Part shown: piece by piece, positions 5,404 through 5,702 of the stretch
Numbering within the stretch: position 1 is the first letter of the stretch
How the letters are laid out: each line of letters starts with the position of its first letter
Assembly: GCA_021792885.1 (NCBI GenBank)
Contig: JAJYTV010000140.1
Location: forward strand, 1 to 5,702
Source: Bacillota bacterium
GTDB taxonomy: Bacteria > Bacillota > Sulfobacillia > JAJZYS01 > JAJYTV01
Reading direction: 5' to 3'
DNA length: 5,702 nt
Notes under the pieces: model-generated
What the model saw: the letters and a program-made list of their open reading frames with translations, nothing else
Databases searched by the model: none
What the model was told of the DNA's origin: nothing
Made by a program: the position numbers and the translations under genes

Positions 5404-5702
5404 TAGTTTTGATGATCCTCAGACCTTCGCGCAGGATGTTGCGGGAAGCGTGCAGGTCGCGGTCCTCCGTGTGGCCGCAGGTGGGGCAAACAAAGGTGCG
5501 ATCCGTCAATGTCAGTACGTTGTTTTTGCTCCCGCAATGGCGGCACTCTTTGCTGGACGGGAAGAACCGGTCCACGAAGACCACCTGCCCACCACGCATC
5601 GGGGCCTTGTACTCAAGTTGATGCCGCAACTCCCCGAGCCCGACGTCGGCGATCGCCCGCGCAAGGTGGCGATTGTGCATCAGATTCCCCACCGCCAGGT
5701 CC
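5261..5702 (-). CDS. tnpB: TnpB, RNA-guided nuclease of an IS200/IS605-type element, C-terminal part (5' end outside window)
   Basis: The open frame runs off the window edge; 146 residues are visible, beginning DLAVGNLMHNRHLARAIADVG. This is the segment just after the RuvC-II glutamate; the single base left of the preceding codon (G) is compatible with GAG. LEYKA and the zinc-finger/RuvC-III module follow: CRHCG, then FVCPTCGHTEDRDLHASRNIL. Counting from the valine of AVGNL as 1, the finger cysteines are 50, 53, 69 and 72, and the DRD with the RuvC-III aspartate is at 77-79. The usual DRDxNA motif reads DRDLHA here, with His for Asn. The tail GSHACGQ to EAG is the usual TnpB C-terminus, so the 3' end looks intact. 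TnpB cuts DNA guided by an omega RNA made from its own 3' end. It is convergent with the LigB-like gene, 30 nt apart. Whether it is active depends on the unseen N-terminal part. Confidence 0.93.
   Translation of the reverse strand, partial: DLAVGNLMHNRHLARAIADVGLGELRHQLEYKAPMRGGQVVFVDRFFPSSKECRHCGSKNNVLTLTDRTFVCPTCGHTEDRDLHASRNILREGLRIIKTTQGPWGSHACGQVASTRHRRFASRLAEAGRAQARGKTPEESSGREHV
5264..5277. repeat. 14-bp palindrome at the tnpB stop codon
   Basis: GACGTG-TT-CACGTC is a perfect 6-bp inverted repeat spanning the last codons of tnpB. IS200/IS605 ends carry subterminal hairpins recognised by TnpA as single strands, and this is the best candidate near the right end. The 2-nt spacer is short for such a hairpin, so it may be coincidence or part of the omega RNA. 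Confidence 0.4.

Larger units (their letters stand above)
5231..5702 (-). mobile_element. IS200/IS605-group element, right-end part
   Basis: It is recognised by its tnpB. The right end should lie after the tnpB stop, within or near 5231-5260, because the LigB-like gene ends at 5230. The left end and any tnpA are outside the window, so I cannot tell an autonomous element from a tnpB-only one. Such elements do not make target duplications, so none is expected. The exact boundary cannot be set from one copy. Confidence 0.7.

Overview
The window looks like chromosomal DNA of a very GC-rich member of the Bacillota (Firmicutes). Three things point there: a T-box riboswitch in front of an isoleucyl-tRNA synthetase gene, a YteA-type TraR/DksA zinc-finger protein, and a DUF5665-type small membrane protein. 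I cannot name the genus from sequence alone.

Positions 1 to about 4330 hold one leftward (minus-strand) operon. From its 5' end it contains a probable sigma-A-type promoter, a complete T-box leader with isoleucine specifier AUC and a terminator/antiterminator switch, ileS, a DUF5665-like membrane protein gene, a yteA-like gene, and lspA, which runs off the window edge. The four genes are packed tightly: ATGA overlap, 5-nt gap, TTGA overlap. I saw no terminator between them. Uncharged tRNA-Ile may therefore set expression not only of IleS but also of the lipoprotein signal peptidase and the two small proteins. Three of the four starts are non-ATG or internal to a longer open frame (GTG for ileS, GTG for yteA-like, TTG for lspA). 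Each was chosen from Shine-Dalgarno placement and family N-termini.

Positions 4329 to 4438 are a short divergent intergenic region. It carries a GC-rich inverted repeat, and a hairpin that sits between a strong Shine-Dalgarno and the start codon of the next gene. Positions 4439 to 5230 (plus strand) encode a protein with the outline of the LigB/class III extradiol dioxygenase fold. The histidines expected at the metal-binding and catalytic positions appear to be replaced, so it is probably a non-canonical or non-enzymatic member.

Positions 5261 to 5702 (minus strand, convergent) are the C-terminal part of a TnpB of the IS200/IS605 group. Its 5' part, and any TnpA, lie beyond the window. The 3' end of tnpB and the 30 nt after it are rich in small hairpins, including one with a GNRA loop and a palindrome at the stop codon. 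This is where an omega RNA (reRNA) and the right end of the element are expected. The element ends within or close to the 30-nt gap behind the LigB-like gene.
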